Part shown: positions 1-12,000 of the stretch, piece after piece
Numbering within the stretch: the first letter of the stretch is position 1
Layout of the letters: every line of letters begins with the position of its first letter
The notes under the pieces: model-generated
Told to the model about the DNA's origin: nothing
What the model saw: the letters and a program-made list of their open reading frames with translations, nothing else
The model's database searches: none
Position numbers and translations under genes: made by a program
Assembly (NCBI GenBank): GCA_964023205.1
Contig: OZ026847.1
Coordinates: forward strand, 9,854,652-9,918,651
Reading direction: 5' to 3'
From: Lutraria lutraria
Taxonomy: Eukaryota; Mollusca; Bivalvia; Venerida; Mactridae
DNA: 64,000 nt

Positions 1-303
1 ATTTTTCTGAATTTTGGATTGATTTTACATCAAGCGTTGGACTGTGAGAGTAATTCAATATACGTCTTCCTGTTCTGAAATATGCAGACCGATTTAATCT
101 CTCACATTCATGTATTTTTTTTTCAAAAGTTAAAAACAAATTATCAAATATCATACATTTTCTAGTTTATACTAGTACAGTTTTAAACTACATTTGTACT
201 TAGTTCGAAAAAATGATTGTCACTTACTTTTGATGATAACAATATTAATAATTATGATAATAACAATGATAATTATATTGACAGTACATGCAATGATACT
301 AAT

Positions 304-806
304 CCAATTAGGGATGTGGATCGTTGGGTAAGAAGCGATCCGATCCGATCCACGATCCACGATTGAGCACTTACGATCCCCAAATCGAATCACGCATCTT
401 TTATCAAGTAACTCATCTAAAGCTTTAACATTGTAGTTCTGAAGACAGCTTAATTTAATTTCCATTTACGAGTAATGGAATGCATCAATATAAATCGGTT
501 CTATGGCTTAGATTTGTATGTACCCCCTTCCAATTAATATATTTACCAGAATTATTTCACGGTTTAAGCTCGTGACCCATTCTTTAAAGATCCTGTAAGA
601 CCTCTTAGCAAACAGGGTAAAATGTTGAGACAATTGATAAGTTCAGCAGCAAAAGTGGTTTTTAAGAACAAGGCGTATACTTTTTGTAAACCAACAAGAT
701 CGAGATCCACGATTCTCAGCATTGGCGATTATTCATACTTGATTTTTTGAATTTTTGAATTTGAATTGTGATTACCCGAGTAATCGGATATTTGCCCAAG
801 CCCTAA
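304..806. mobile_element. Degenerate DNA-transposon-like segment with GGGAT/AGCCCTA ends
   Basis: The segment opens with TTAGGGATGTGGATCG and closes with GCCCAAGCCCTAAAC, giving weak inverted ends. It contains repeated GATCC-type motifs (GATCCGATCCGATCCACGATCC is split over 330-362). A related fragment lies at about 22795-22885, sharing the stretch around AGCGATC...CAAGTAAC(T/C)CATCT. No coding capacity is visible. The superfamily is not clear and the borders are approximate. Confidence 0.35.
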
Positions 807-855
807 ACCCAATGCCAATAATAATACCATTAATGATATAAATAATAATAATGGT

Positions 856-1108
856 GATTTGTTTGTTTGTTTCATAGGGTTTTACGCCATTTTCAACATT
901 ATTTTAGTCATATCGTGGCGGACAGTTATCTTAACCAGCTTTCCTGGACTTCATTTAGGCCTTAACCAGTACTAACTACATTCTATCCGTAAGATTCTGC
1001 CAAGCTACCCCACATAATTCAGAGGTGGAGGACAATTTAATATAGGATGTAATATATTCAGTCAAATTTGTGACGGACAGTGTGAGCTCTAACCACTGAG
1101 CGGTCTAA
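856..1108 (-). mobile_element. tRNA-derived SINE, copy 1 (head partly deleted)
   Basis: Read on the minus strand, the head resembles a tRNA A box (CTCAGTGGTTAGAGCTCA). The body matches the plus-oriented SINE at 27759-28062 nearly throughout: the shared blocks include ATGTGGGGTAGCTTGGCAGA and CCAGGAAAGCTGGTTA, and the tail is AAACAAACAAAC. The anticodon arm and B box seen in the other copy are missing here. Confidence 0.8.
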
Positions 1109-1196
1109 TAATGATGATGATGATAACAATATAATCAGTAATAATGATGATAATAAGAGTTATCATGATGATGATGATGATGATGATGATGATAAA
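1109..1196. repeat. (ATG/GAT)n simple repeat
   Basis: Runs of ATG/ATA triplets, including eight uninterrupted ATGs near 1164-1190, immediately next to the SINE head. Confidence 0.8.
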
Positions 1197-1884
1197 TACG
1201 GCTGTGAAAATAACTGTGACTCTAAAATTAGGAACTTTGACAAATTAATAGTACCAATTTAATTCAATTCAATTTAAGTGTGGGTGGCGACACTGACTTA
1301 AAATAACAACTGTAAATAATATCGATAGTATACAGTGCAGTTGCAAATTCAATAACTACGATAATATCAATTTGAAGTATATAACACGCACAGAAATTAA
1401 TATTTACCCGTATATCCCCAAAATTTCACCGTCAATTTATCCGTAAATCTATGGCTATGCACACTGCAAGGATATACGATTTTATTACAACGTTTAGTGA
1501 CCGTTAAATCATGCATACGACTGATCTATATAGATATACATATCTAATTATATATGCATATCTTCTTTTTACTTGTCGCTATTCATACGTGCTAGTAGTA
1601 TATGGGCCGCGTCAACTTATATAATAACAGCGCATGCATGCTGAAATAAATAAAAGATAATCGCTATTTTTGAGTGTCACATTACGTGATTACCGAAAGG
1701 TGTTTATTTATATGTGCAAAATTTAGGAAAACATAATACGAGACAGTTTACAACTGCGCCAAGGACACACTCATAAAACTATAACAAACATTTAGCCGGG
1801 AGGTATTTCCTATTGATAATAAATAATTTGTTGTATACAATATTCGTGAAGGAATTACGGTTAATAAGATTTATTACTTACTCT

Positions 1885-2165
1885 TCTTGTTTATTTATTT
1901 GTTTATTTGAGTCAAACGCCGTTTTTTTTCAACTTTTTTTTCAGTTGTATACGACGGCTGATTTACTTAACAAGTTATTATAAGCTATAGGTATTCTAAC
2001 CAATACTAACGTACCCTTCTACAAGAAACCGACAACGTCTCTACATGTGGAGGAAGTTCGACTTCATTGTCAAATTATTATGGATGAGTATGACCTGTCG
2101 TGACCGGGAAGGTTGTTGCTCAAGAGAGGGCAGGGCAGCTCTGGAGAGGTTGAACTGTTTATAAA
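1885..2165 (-). mobile_element. tRNA-derived SINE-like repeat
   Basis: The body CCCTTCTACAAGAAACCGACAACGTCTCTACATGTGGAGG (2013-2053, given here in two parts) corresponds to CCCTTCTACAAGAAGCCGGC at about 56872. The A-rich tail in minus orientation (AAACAAATAAATAAACAAG) lies at 1886-1906. The tRNA-like head is eroded. Confidence 0.55.
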
Positions 2166-4106
2166 AAAACTACCATATTTATTACAATAAGTTAATAACT
2201 GTGTAAAATCATGTTCTTTATTATCAATTTGTTCCAATCGATAATTACCATATATAATCAAATTGTTAACAAATTATAAAGAAAACGCATTAAGGGGGCT
2301 AGCCTATGTTTTCATGATTAAATTACCGAAATCTGGAGGGTGCGTGCAATCATAAAAAAATCTAAAACTTCTGATTTTGAGGTCACTGGATTTCATTGTC
2401 GCACCAAACAGCCACGGTGACATTGGCGACTTTTCTAGGGTAGGGATTATCAGAGTTGCTGCTATTTTAACATAATTTTCCCACATGTTAGACCACCAGG
2501 AGCAGAGGATATATATTGACCTCGTCAAGTTGGAATGTAGACATGTTTTCGTGAGGATTAACGTCTTAACAAAAGCCAGGGTCATTTGGCAATTTTCCAT
2601 GTTTAACAGTAGAAGAAGATTACCTAGATAGAACTACCGGTCAGTTGTGAGCCGGCTACCAAACATGTTAACATGTTAACATTGGCCCTGAGCTTTGAAC
2701 TGACTATTCGGAGAGAAGAACAATTCGACAGACGAAGCCCCCGCTACCACAAATAGGATTTAAAGTACACTTTATGTCCTTATTCGTATGTATTTTAATT
2801 GATCGAAACTTCTTATGCATATAAAATTGGATTTGTAGTTACGACAGTTATAAAGAAACACGATTCGCACGTGCAACTCGTCTGATATCGTCCTCCCTTC
2901 CGAAAAGTCCACGAACTATGAACAATCTTTATCATCAAAGATGTTGACTTTATACCTAAGAGTTTTCCAGTTTGTAAAATTCTAACAAACCACTTTTTCT
3001 CTGTGGGTTTAACGTTGAATCAAGTGCTAAGAGTTATTTGGTGTTTTGAGGGAGAAGGAAGAACGAAGGTGTTCATCTGCGTATATATAAATGACCTAAG
3101 ATAAGCCAAAAAAGCAACAAAAAACATTCAAGGGCAGACAATTAAAACACGAGATCGGTGACCGCATTTTTTTCGCTTAAAATACTTCTGTTATCATGTG
3201 CTATGATCATACAAAGTTTTAAAAAATCTATGTGACAGTTTTCATTCTGGTGAAAAACTGTAGCATTAAACGTCCTTAAACAACAGATAGATAAATAGAT
3301 AACAAAATTATTTACCTTATCGTTTTAAGAAAACTTCCTCTACTATAAAACACATCCTTCATATAATTGTACCGGAGTTTATAAGCTATCTCTTATCAAA
3401 CTAATATATGACTCATATTATAAATCTTCAGTCTATATATTTATTAACACCAAAATAATAGCCGTACAACGATTAGTTATCCTAATCCGCGACTTACAAA
3501 TTGAGTGCAAATATGTTTTCGACCAGACCTAAAATCGGATCATTGCGTAAAAATAGTTTTGTTAAATCCAACATTAAATTCGCTATTATAAGATAAAAAT
3601 CCCATACGATGATCATAATAAAGTAAATCAAAGTACATTTGTAAATGTATTTGTGATACGATAACCTTCAATTAAAACTGTTTGTCGATTGGATTTTTAA
3701 TCCGCAATAAAAAATAATCGATAAGCCGGTATATTTTTTTTGAAAGTTAGTATTAAATTGTCATCATTAAAATTTATATGTCAATATTCGATCAGTACAT
3801 GTCATATGTATTCATAAAATAGTACTTGTAAGACGAATGAAGACCATTGACCATTAATGTTTTGTTACGGGAGTACCCAAGCGTGCGATGAGAAATTATT
3901 TCTTGTATACGTGTTTTAGTTGATATTCATTTGCAATTATATTGCAAAATCGGGTTTAGGTACGGAAACACCTACATTGACTTGCAAACCTGATATTTGG
4001 ATTTTAAGAAGTGCTTTATATAAAGCTGTTCAAGTTCACTATATTTGTTGTTTAACAGCACATTCATTGAAATGAATTAAATGCATGAATAAAAAATCAC
4101 TTAATA

Positions 4107-4663
4107 TATTAAACGGCAAATATACAAATTAATCACTTGATATTTACGGCAAATATACAAATTAATCACTTGATATTTACGGCAAATATACAAATTAAGC
4201 ACTTGATATTTACGGCAAATATACAAATTAATCACTTGATATTTACGGCAAATATACAAATTAAGCACTTGATATTTACGGCAAATATACAAATTAATCA
4301 CTTGATATTTACGGCAAATATACAAATTAATCACTTGATATTTACGGCAAATATACAAATTAATAACTTGATATTTACGGCAAATATACAAATTAATCAC
4401 TTGATATTTACGGCGAATATACAAATTAATCACTTGATATTTACGGCAAATATACAAATTAATCACTTGATATTTACGGCAAATATACAAATTAATAACT
4501 TGATATTTACGGCAAATATACAAATTAATCACTTGATATTTACGGCAAATATACAAAATAATCACTTGACATTTACGGCAAATATACAAATTAATCACTT
4601 GATATTTACGGCGAATATACAAATTAATCACTTGATATTTACGGCAAATATACAAATTAATCA
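4107..4663. repeat. 33-bp minisatellite, about 17 copies
   Basis: A nearly perfect tandem array of a 33-bp unit containing TTTACGGCAAATATAC. Because 33 is divisible by three, long open frames arise on both strands (11-residue repeats such as NLYICRKYQVI); these are a by-product and are not called as genes. The array ends about 85 bp before the N gap. Confidence 0.95.
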
Positions 4664-4747
4664 AGGCCAAAAAAGGTCAATCAACCGCCCGCCCGTTCTA
4701 TGTTTCCTCGAGATAACGAAGCCTTACTGACCAATTCAATTTATCAG

Positions 4748-4947
4748 NNNNNNNNNNNNNNNNNNNNNNNNNNNNNNNNNNNNNNNNNNNNNNNNNNNNN
4801 NNNNNNNNNNNNNNNNNNNNNNNNNNNNNNNNNNNNNNNNNNNNNNNNNNNNNNNNNNNNNNNNNNNNNNNNNNNNNNNNNNNNNNNNNNNNNNNNNNNN
4901 NNNNNNNNNNNNNNNNNNNNNNNNNNNNNNNNNNNNNNNNNNNNNNN
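4748..4947. other. Assembly gap (200 N)
   Basis: Exactly 200 undetermined bases, a round number that suggests a placeholder of unknown real length. The minisatellite next to it is a plausible cause of the break. Confidence 0.99.
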
Positions 4948-6064
4948 TTCAATATATAATGGATAATTGCAAGAAGAACTTGGGTCATAAAATGACTAGT
5001 TTAGGTACTAGCCGCAAAAGTCATAGCTATGAATAATAAATCACTTCCACCCAAAAATTGTACAACAAATTCCAAAGAGTTTCTGATCTTTTATGGAAAC
5101 TAATATTTTTTTGTGATTTTATTTTTAATTGGATGAATTTTTGGCTGAAACTTTCTTCAGCGGCTTTTTTCTTTACAAGCTTCTAATTTATCATCATTTT
5201 GCCTTGATTCTAGATGCACCAAGTTGTAGGGTATGCCCCTTTAAAGCCGGAATTCAATAAAGTATCGTATGCGATAACGATCAATACCAAGACAAAATAT
5301 AGTAAGTGCCTTAGCGAAACGGTCTACATGGAAATATGCCAATACCGTGACAAGCACAGAAATGTTAAAACGCATTCCATACCATTGTAAATAGTTACAC
5401 ATTGTTCCGTTTTTAACCCGTTTTTAAAATGATACATTTAACATTCCCAAGACGATTTTTTATAAGGTAATGTTGAAAGTTATACTGTAAGTAAAACGGC
5501 ATGGTATATTTCAGAGGTTATTGTATCATATCAGCTGGATTGGGTATGCCATTTGGTGAGTTGATTAGATAGACAGTAAAACGTTCTGCCTATATTTTAT
5601 CACTTGATAAATCTCGGGAGCCAATGTGCTAGTTCTTAATTAATCACTCGCTATATCTGTTATCAACTGAAGAAGGATAATGTAAAATACAAAAATGGCA
5701 ACAATTTTAAGATAAGCAATATAACTCAATATACGTAAAACGTATTATAGTTTTTACAGTATTGTGCTTCAAATGCAACAGCATATATATATGACAATGT
5801 CAACTAGGCCATACAGACACGTGTTTCTATGATTTCTGCACATCATGTACATATTGTAGACATCACATATTGCCTTTAAGGTTTTGTAGGGTTAGCACTA
5901 TTTTTCCTCACAATTCAAGGTCTTTCTGTGAAGATTGAGTAGCCTGGGAGGCCTTGTACTCAATAATCTGTACTAACCCCCACGTATGGCCATGATAATC
6001 AAGTTTGATTGCTAGCCATTATGATGAAAAAGAAGAAAAAGAACGCATGCATAATTATAAATGC

Positions 6065-9000
6065 TTAACTATCATTAGATATATTTACATTTCCATTATC
6101 ATCAGGGTCACACTGCACAGAGTCAAGACCCCATTTTTCTTGACATTGTTCATCAGCCGAGAATATTTCTCCAAATAATGTTGAAGTTTTGTACTCAAAA
6201 CTGTCCCATTCATACTGGCTAAAGTGATGGTCTCGTAGACAATTATCTCCGTCTGAATTGAGTCTAAAATCAAAACACGACCAAGTATTTCAAACAGCCG
6301 TAAGATCATTTTACGAGCTATTTCTAATATTCGTGGTTCTACTATATATTGATACATACATACTTTGTTTAGCAAATCAACATTAATAGCCTTTGGCCAT
6401 TTACAGAACAGAATGGCAAAGAAACGCATACGAACACACATAAATGCAGTCCAAGAAAAATGTAACGAATAATTTAGAAAATAATCGATTGATATCTACA
6501 GTCTATAATATGAATAAATATAATATATAAATACGAATTTCATTAATTAAAAAAATAGACTTACACTTACTAAAAAGCAATACAGACTTAATTAAATAAC
6601 CATACAACTAATTTTGTTATAGATTAACTAGTACATAGTTTCTTATAACGTATACTTCGGATATAAATTCAGCCATGTTTATCAAATATTTCTTCTTGTT
6701 CATTGACATTATATTGTTAAATTTTCGATATAAGACCATTTGACTTAGTAAGCAAATCTTCTATAATTATGTCACTACATGCTAGACAACATATTTCGAA
6801 CAGCACTAAGAGCATTCAATAAGCTGTTTCTAACATTTGCGGTACAACTGCATTAAAGCTTTATGATCATTTCTGTCAAAGACTCTATTATTGATAACAA
6901 AGAAAACTGGACGACAATCAGGTAAACTTTGCTTTAGGATTACAGACCTTGATACAAGCATTCATTTCTAACTATCAAACTCTTGTTTATTTTCATTGAA
7001 TATGTAGAATGAATCATTTATAAATTATTCACCACGACAATTTTCTGACCTTGGTCCAAGATTTCAAAATGTTATATGGTTGAATGCTAATATTCAGCAA
7101 ATTCTGTTTGTATGCCGTAATTTATAAGGATCAGGCGCCTCTAACTTTTTAATGTTTCCATTAACTTTAGTCAGATAAAATGTTTGCAACTTCAGGCTAA
7201 ATGCATGGCAAGCTGTGAACATAAAACCTTATAACCAAAATGTACATACTCATGTATCTTGTCACAAACTGTTTCAATTGCACATCTTTTGATATACCAG
7301 CTTATACCTAGAGCTGTTGGGTCGTCCAGAGGAGCATTTATGTCATATTTCATTACCCATATATTATCACACTCTGAATCAATTCCTACTCCAAGACTGA
7401 AAAACATCGAATAACGACATAAACAATTAAGCATGCTTCCTTGTACTAACGATATAATTATATTTGGGGCGGGGTTACCACTGTTTCCAGCACAGTCAGG
7501 TGAACCGGTCACCGTTTATATATCAACTGAAACAAAATCTCTTTTCAAGTTGTTGCAACAGTAGTCTGCTAACCTGAGTCTCTGGAATACTGTAGTATCA
7601 TTAAGTTTCGTTGGGGATTTAATTTCGTGGGCCGGCTCATCCACAAAATCAAATCCCCACGAATTTAAATGCAGAGATAAGGCATTTCTTTTCAAAAATC
7701 AAAATCCACGAATTTATGTCCCCACGAAATAGCCATTTTAGTAAAAAACACGAAAATTGAGCCCAACGAAAATAAATGAAAATACAGTATGTACCAATAC
7801 TAACTTGTTCTCAACCTTTCCACACGAATAGTACTTTAGGTACTTATATTACTTTTGAAATGTCTACAACTAAATTTTAATCGAGAAAATATGCTGCGCT
7901 AGGGTTTGAACATAAAATGCTCAGCCTTGATAACCGATGCTTTCACCATAGACCCGATGCTCTCCCCGCTAAACGGAACTGACTGTAAGATTTGATATAT
8001 TGCGCCAGTTCTTCTTAATTCCTGATTTTGGTAGACCAAACATTGCGAGAAGAAAGCGAATGCTTTGGAAATGAGTTACTTCAATGAATTACATACAATA
8101 TCACTACATGTACTTACGACTGAAGTAGAACTTGAGTGAATTGTACATCAATGCCGTCTCCCATACTCTCAAACACTACTGACTGATACTTCCTGTCCGA
8201 CTCACAGATAGACGGGATCCACGTATAAGCTAAATAATACAATATAAACAGGGTAGGAAATCCACGTGACCTAGTGACGTCACAATGTTATCGTTACAAG
8301 CGCATTTTCTGTCATTCGAACTAGGAAAACATCACGTAAGTGCATTATTTTTCGTTTTCTTCTAAGCCACATAACTGTTGCAACTCCTTACATAAAGGGC
8401 TACCTTCGGTTCAGAATTTTTTCCCTGAAGGCCCTCTACTTTTTTACTTTTCTTTCCAAACCGTTTTCATTTTCATAACACCGTCAAACGGTTTAGACAA
8501 GAAAAGCAAAAAAGTAGAGGGCCTACAGTGACAAAAATCTGAACTGGAGGTAGCCCTTTATGTAAGGAGTTACAACAGTTTTGTGGTTTTAGAAGAAAAC
8601 GAAAAATTATGCACTTACTACTTTGAAGTTTTTTTCCTAGTTTAATTGACAGAATACGCGCTTGTAACGATAACATTGTGACGTCACTAGGTCACGTGGA
8701 TTCCCCACACTGATATAAACGAGAAAGAACTACATAGCATTGCATTAGAAAACACCAATATTTACATCTTTAAAAAAAATACATTTTAGATAAATCCTTG
8801 ATTATCTTGCTATTTTGTTTCGTTGCCTAGGTAATTTTCTGATGGTGTAAATTGCTATGTAGATATGAGTAAACATGAATTTATGTACGTGTGTAAGTTT
8901 GTGTGTACGGTATGGATGTATATGTTGATGTGTGCATATAAGCTTGTGCATGAATGTGTTTAAATGTGAGTGCATTTATGCTTGCTTGTGTGATTGGGTA

Positions 9001-12000
9001 ATTATACTAAGAAGTAAATCCTTGTGTAATTGTCTATTAGCTTATTATGCCATTCTATTTGCCATTTGTTTTCATATGCTTTATTGTGTCTTATGCTATT
9101 ATATGGGCGGGTTCACCGTAAACAAGGCTATTGTATGGATGGATTCACCATAAACATAGGCTATTATATGGATGGATTCACCGCAAACATATATATTAGG
9201 CTATTATATGGATGGATTCACCATAAACATAGGCTAAATTATGGATGGATTCACCATAAACATAGGCTATTACATGGATGGATTCACCGTGAACATAGGC
9301 TATAATATTCTTCGGTCGTCCTATTTTAAAAATGCTTAATGATGATAGAAGTATTTTGAATACTGTCTTATGTTTCAATATGAGCAATACTATAATAATA
9401 TATAAATATAAAACCGACTGCAAGAAATGGTAAAAAAATCGACTTACTTCTGAAATAATCGTAGTGTTTATTGTCACTTAGCTTCACAGCAACGTTATAT
9501 CTGCAATAAGGAAAAAATCAGTATTGTTTTGTTCGTGACATGTTTATTAAATGGTTTCAAAGTACTGAAAGTACTCAAGGAAACTGAACTTACGTAGAAT
9601 TGCACTGCAAAATCAAACGGGTATTAGTTTAACAATAATTATTATTTCATGGCGGATGTAGATAAACGTAGTTCTTAGGTCAGCATAAAAATGCATGCGC
9701 GTCGAGCGAATGACGGCTATGGGAGCCGAACTATCGTTCAGTTAGGAAGGTTGATGTGTATTAACGTATATCTCTTTATGCAAGGTCACAATTTGGTTCC
9801 ATATGCAACGTTTTGTAACATATCTTTATCTTAATTTCCGTATCAACATCTGGCTTTGTCTATCTATGGTCAAATGGCCAGGGTTAGCTTTAATGGCGAA
9901 GGAAAGCGCAAAGTGAATACCTAATTAGAACAACCGACCGTACGAAAACGTATATGAATTAGCCTGGTCCTGCTTGGGATTCGAGTCCTTCGCTGTAAGG
10001 GGATAGTGACTGTAACCACTTGGCCGCCGGGATCCCTTCTTGATTTAAGTCTACCTAAATAGTAGCGTGAACAAAAGTAAGGCCAAGAAATAAATGTTGA
10101 TTTTCACTTGCATCTCCAAATTCATAGGGTCTGTAGATCGGTAGAATATTTTCAGGTATCTATGAAAGTTCAGAGATATTGTTCATTCGGTCGTTCTGTT
10201 TAATGGAAAGCATATTCTTTTGTATCTAAGCAGTTACCTTGTTAAACACATGTATATGTCCCAACTATCTCTGTCTGGCTTGCTTTTGTGTATGCTTCCA
10301 CACCTTTGTAATGCCTTCCAGCCATCGACAAATGTGGAAATTGTACCATCATTGAACTCGTGTTCAAATCTCATGTTGTCATTATCAGTCCAAGACGAGT
10401 CCTTTAAAGTGTTCAAGCAACACATTTATAAACACATAAATAGTATCATATTATAGGTTACAACAGTATGCCTAACCATGGTTTGAATTAACTCTTCTTT
10501 CAAATTATTGTGTGCCCTATGTCATTGTTGAAACAAAGGAAATAAAGAAGGGCGAAAACGTTTCATTTTTCCACAAACATTTTAAAGTTATAAGGTCGGT
10601 TGATCGGCAAAACTTTTTAAAAAAAAAAAAAAAAAAAAAAATAAGTTTGGAGATACAATAATCATTCATAATTACAAAATGTATATGAAAATATGCTATG
10701 ACAAGAACATTTTCGATCTAGACCGAACGAAAGTATATACTGGACAGAAAACACAGAACAGTTTGTTTCCGCCTTTTCTAATACTTGCCTCTTCAATTTC
10801 AATACCAGTCAGTATAACTTTTAAACAGTTAATCTCACAGTTCAAGTCATCGCAAAACTTTGAAATGTAGTCTACAAAGCAAGCAAGACGCAGGTTCACC
10901 TGAAAATTCAATATATAGATAGTTGTAAGTTTGACAATACTATTACTAAACAGCCTTTCCAAACAGCTTTTGTATAAATGAACTTGGCATATGTTTGTTC
11001 GTGAGCTGCGTTGGTGGGTGTATATACATTGTTTCGTTCTTGTTCACACGTATAGATAAAGGGATTTATTTCTGTTTTGGCAATACATGGTGAAATACAT
11101 AGGATGTAAGAAAACAATATTTGAATACAATTTAGAAATACCATGCAATCTACAATAGCGACAGGGTTAAAGGGGCATGCCCAGGAACTGATGTGTTTTT
11201 CTTTTCGCACACCAAAATGTGTTTGTCACTTGTAAAACCAATTATTACCGAAAATTTCTGAGGCCGAAATCGGCAGGTTTGGTAAATCTTGAAATGTGTA
11301 TTTTGAGTAAACTAGCGGGATATTTTGTAAATATTGTATAGGGCTTTCATTAATTGATTTAGGCATAAAATGATACCAATTTGATTGCTATTCGAGACGC
11401 TCCAGTTCAAGGGCATGCCCCTTTAACACATAAACTCTGAAGATTTTTTTTTCTATTGTGGACTTAAAAATTTTGCATGTGACATTGTTTGAATATTGCT
11501 ATGCACCGTTTGTCACTAAAGTGGTTTGCATTTAAGTATGTCCATCATTTCACTTGATATCCGCCATTAGTGTTTACATATATTTGATGTTATTTCATCT
11601 TCACATTACCTGCTACGTAACTTAATTTGAACAAGACCACACTTAGAATCCATCTCCAATAATTGTCTTAAAAGCAAAACATTTAGACAAAAAAGAAAAT
11701 ATATTACTTGTGTGATTATAAATGAAACCGTATTTTCTAACAGCATCTAAAACTTATTTCCGCGTAGCTTAGTTGTTGCAAAGGTCATATAACAACTAAT
11801 TGACGCCTATCTTTAATAACCCTGATAAGGATGAAGGATGTAATACATGTATCATTAACAATGATGGAGAATAAAACAAAAATTAAGCTCATCAAAAAAG
11901 ATAAATAACAAAAAGACCAGTTTCAACGATGTTTCCTGCATACTGTCTATAATTTTTGTTATTTTCGAACCTTATGGATCCGCTTTTGCGACATATTTTG

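Larger units (their letters stand above)
1..6064. other. Repeat-rich non-coding stretch left of the ADAMTS-like gene
   Basis: No convincing exon was found on either strand. The stretch holds a degenerate transposon-like segment (about 304-806), two minus-oriented SINEs (856-1108 and about 1885-2165), an ATG-rich simple repeat (1109-1196), a 33-bp minisatellite (4107-4663) and an assembly gap (4748-4947). Unassigned DNA at 2200-4100 and 4950-6060 could contain further small exons of the ADAMTS-like gene, but no cysteine-rich or thrombospondin-type exon could be recognised. Confidence 0.6.

Noticed and set aside
2304..2600. 98-codon minus-strand frame considered as a downstream exon of the ADAMTS-like gene
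   Set aside because: It lacks a cysteine pattern or thrombospondin motif and no splice sites of the right phase were identified.
4107..4663. Possible CRISPR-like array (also 14306-14542 and 9100-9303)
   Set aside because: Units abut directly with no unique spacers and the DNA is animal nuclear; these are minisatellites.
4101..4730. Long overlapping open frames on both strands (189 and 197 codons)
   Set aside because: They are translations of a 33-bp minisatellite; any unit length divisible by three without stops gives this.
4698..4988. Open frames running through the N gap
   Set aside because: They exist only because undetermined bases cannot give stops.
7266..7396. Shorter exon 11 of the ADAMTS-like gene ending at 7266
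   Set aside because: It also keeps frame, but the longer form ending at 7236 gives better spacing of the conserved cysteines; kept as an alternative only.
9595..9612. 11-base microexon of the ADAMTS-like gene (good AG and GTAAGT around TGCAATTCTAC)
   Set aside because: Including it shifts the frame and gives a stop in the next exon; exons 8 and 9 join in phase without it.
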